Assembly (NCBI GenBank): GCA_030655735.1
Contig: JAUSPK010000034.1
Location: forward strand, 1-23,432
DNA from: Syntrophales bacterium
GTDB taxonomy: Bacteria; Desulfobacterota; Syntrophia; Syntrophales; UBA2210
Reading direction: 5' to 3'
DNA length: 23,432 nt
Part shown: in pieces, positions 23,370 to 23,432 of the stretch
Position numbering within the stretch: position 1 is the first letter of the stretch
How the letters are laid out: the number at the start of each line of letters is the position of its first letter
Program-made: the position numbers and the translations under genes
Notes under the pieces: model-generated
The model's database searches: none
What the model saw: only the letters and a program-made list of their open reading frames with translations
Told to the model about the DNA's origin: nothing

Positions 23370-23432
23370 ATGAGACGGACGGAGATACGACAGGAGAACC
23401 GGAAGATGCGATTTGAAGAGGTATATTTGGGA
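23370..23432 (+). CDS. Transposase N-terminus, partial
   Basis: The first 21 codons of a plus-strand gene (MRRTEIRQENRKMRF, then EEVYLG) running off the window. A strong ribosome binding site, GGAGGTG, lies just before the ATG. The IRQENRKMRFEE opening resembles transposases of the ISNCY group that start with a helix-turn-helix region, but the sequence is too short for certainty. It is the only convincing plus-strand coding sequence here, and it faces away from ttcA. Confidence 0.5.
   Translation, partial: MRRTEIRQENRKMRFEEVYLG

Larger units (their letters stand above)
23311..23432 (+). mobile_element. Left end of an insertion sequence, cut by the window edge
   Basis: Two copies of TGTCCGGTTT (23311-23320 and 23334-23343) precede a transposase start. 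Repeated end motifs of this kind mark IS termini. The outer boundary and any target duplication cannot be set without the other end. Confidence 0.5.

Overview
The window is a 23.4-kb, gene-dense, moderately GC-rich bacterial segment. Almost every gene is on the minus strand, so the natural reading direction is from the right end to the left. The best guess for the host is an anaerobic Desulfobacterota (deltaproteobacterial) lineage. The pointers are the tmRNA tag ADNYDYAVAA, an iscR-iscS-iscU cluster, the metX-metW pair, a two-CW domain, and C_GCAxxG_C_C and DUF2318 proteins. This is inference from gene content, not a phylogenetic placement.

Layout, in transcription order. (1) 23.43-23.31 kb: the left end of an insertion sequence with the first 21 codons of a transposase, the only convincing plus-strand gene. 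(2) 23.2-21.5 kb: ttcA (tRNA 2-thiolation), smpB and the tmRNA gene ssrA with promoter and terminator, followed by about 200 nt of unannotated, RNA-like sequence. (3) 21.1-12.2 kb: an unbroken sulfur-metabolism run: an Rrf2/IscR-type regulator with promoter and probable operator, iscS, iscU, a decayed stub of mnmA, nadA, fdhD, metY, metX, metW, cysK and cysE. Several junctions are 1-14 nt overlaps. Sulfur is taken from cysteine by IscS and built into Fe-S clusters on IscU. NadA needs such a cluster, and FdhD passes IscS sulfur to formate dehydrogenase. MetXYW and CysEK make homocysteine and cysteine.

(4) 12.1-7.8 kb: a membrane and redox module: secreted DUF2318 protein, single-pass membrane protein, FtsX-like permease with a CxxC, ABC ATPase, C_GCAxxG_C_C cysteine protein, and a VKOR-thioredoxin fusion. 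The order resembles the accessory genes of the Campylobacter Cj1658-Cj1665 and E. coli Fet iron systems, but the FTR1 permease and P19 protein are not in the window. The ATPase and C_GCAxxG frames overlap in a way that suggests a frameshift or a broken fusion. (5) 7.8-4.6 kb: a pseudogene of a small membrane protein, a 55-residue YHS protein, two coupled membrane proteins of unknown function, and an HD-GYP signalling protein with a two-CW tail. (6) 4.5-0.7 kb: a copper-handling cluster: DUF2933 miniprotein, DUF5676-like membrane protein, a Cu(I) P-type ATPase with YHS and two metal-binding modules, and an ICMT-like methyltransferase. (7) 0.6-0.1 kb: a stand-alone MOSC protein.

The most interesting items are the FTR1-less DUF2318/permease/ATPase/VKOR-thioredoxin module with its frame break and internal start, the mnmA stub between iscU and nadA, the DUF5676 pseudogene beside an intact paralogue, and the structured stretch after ssrA.
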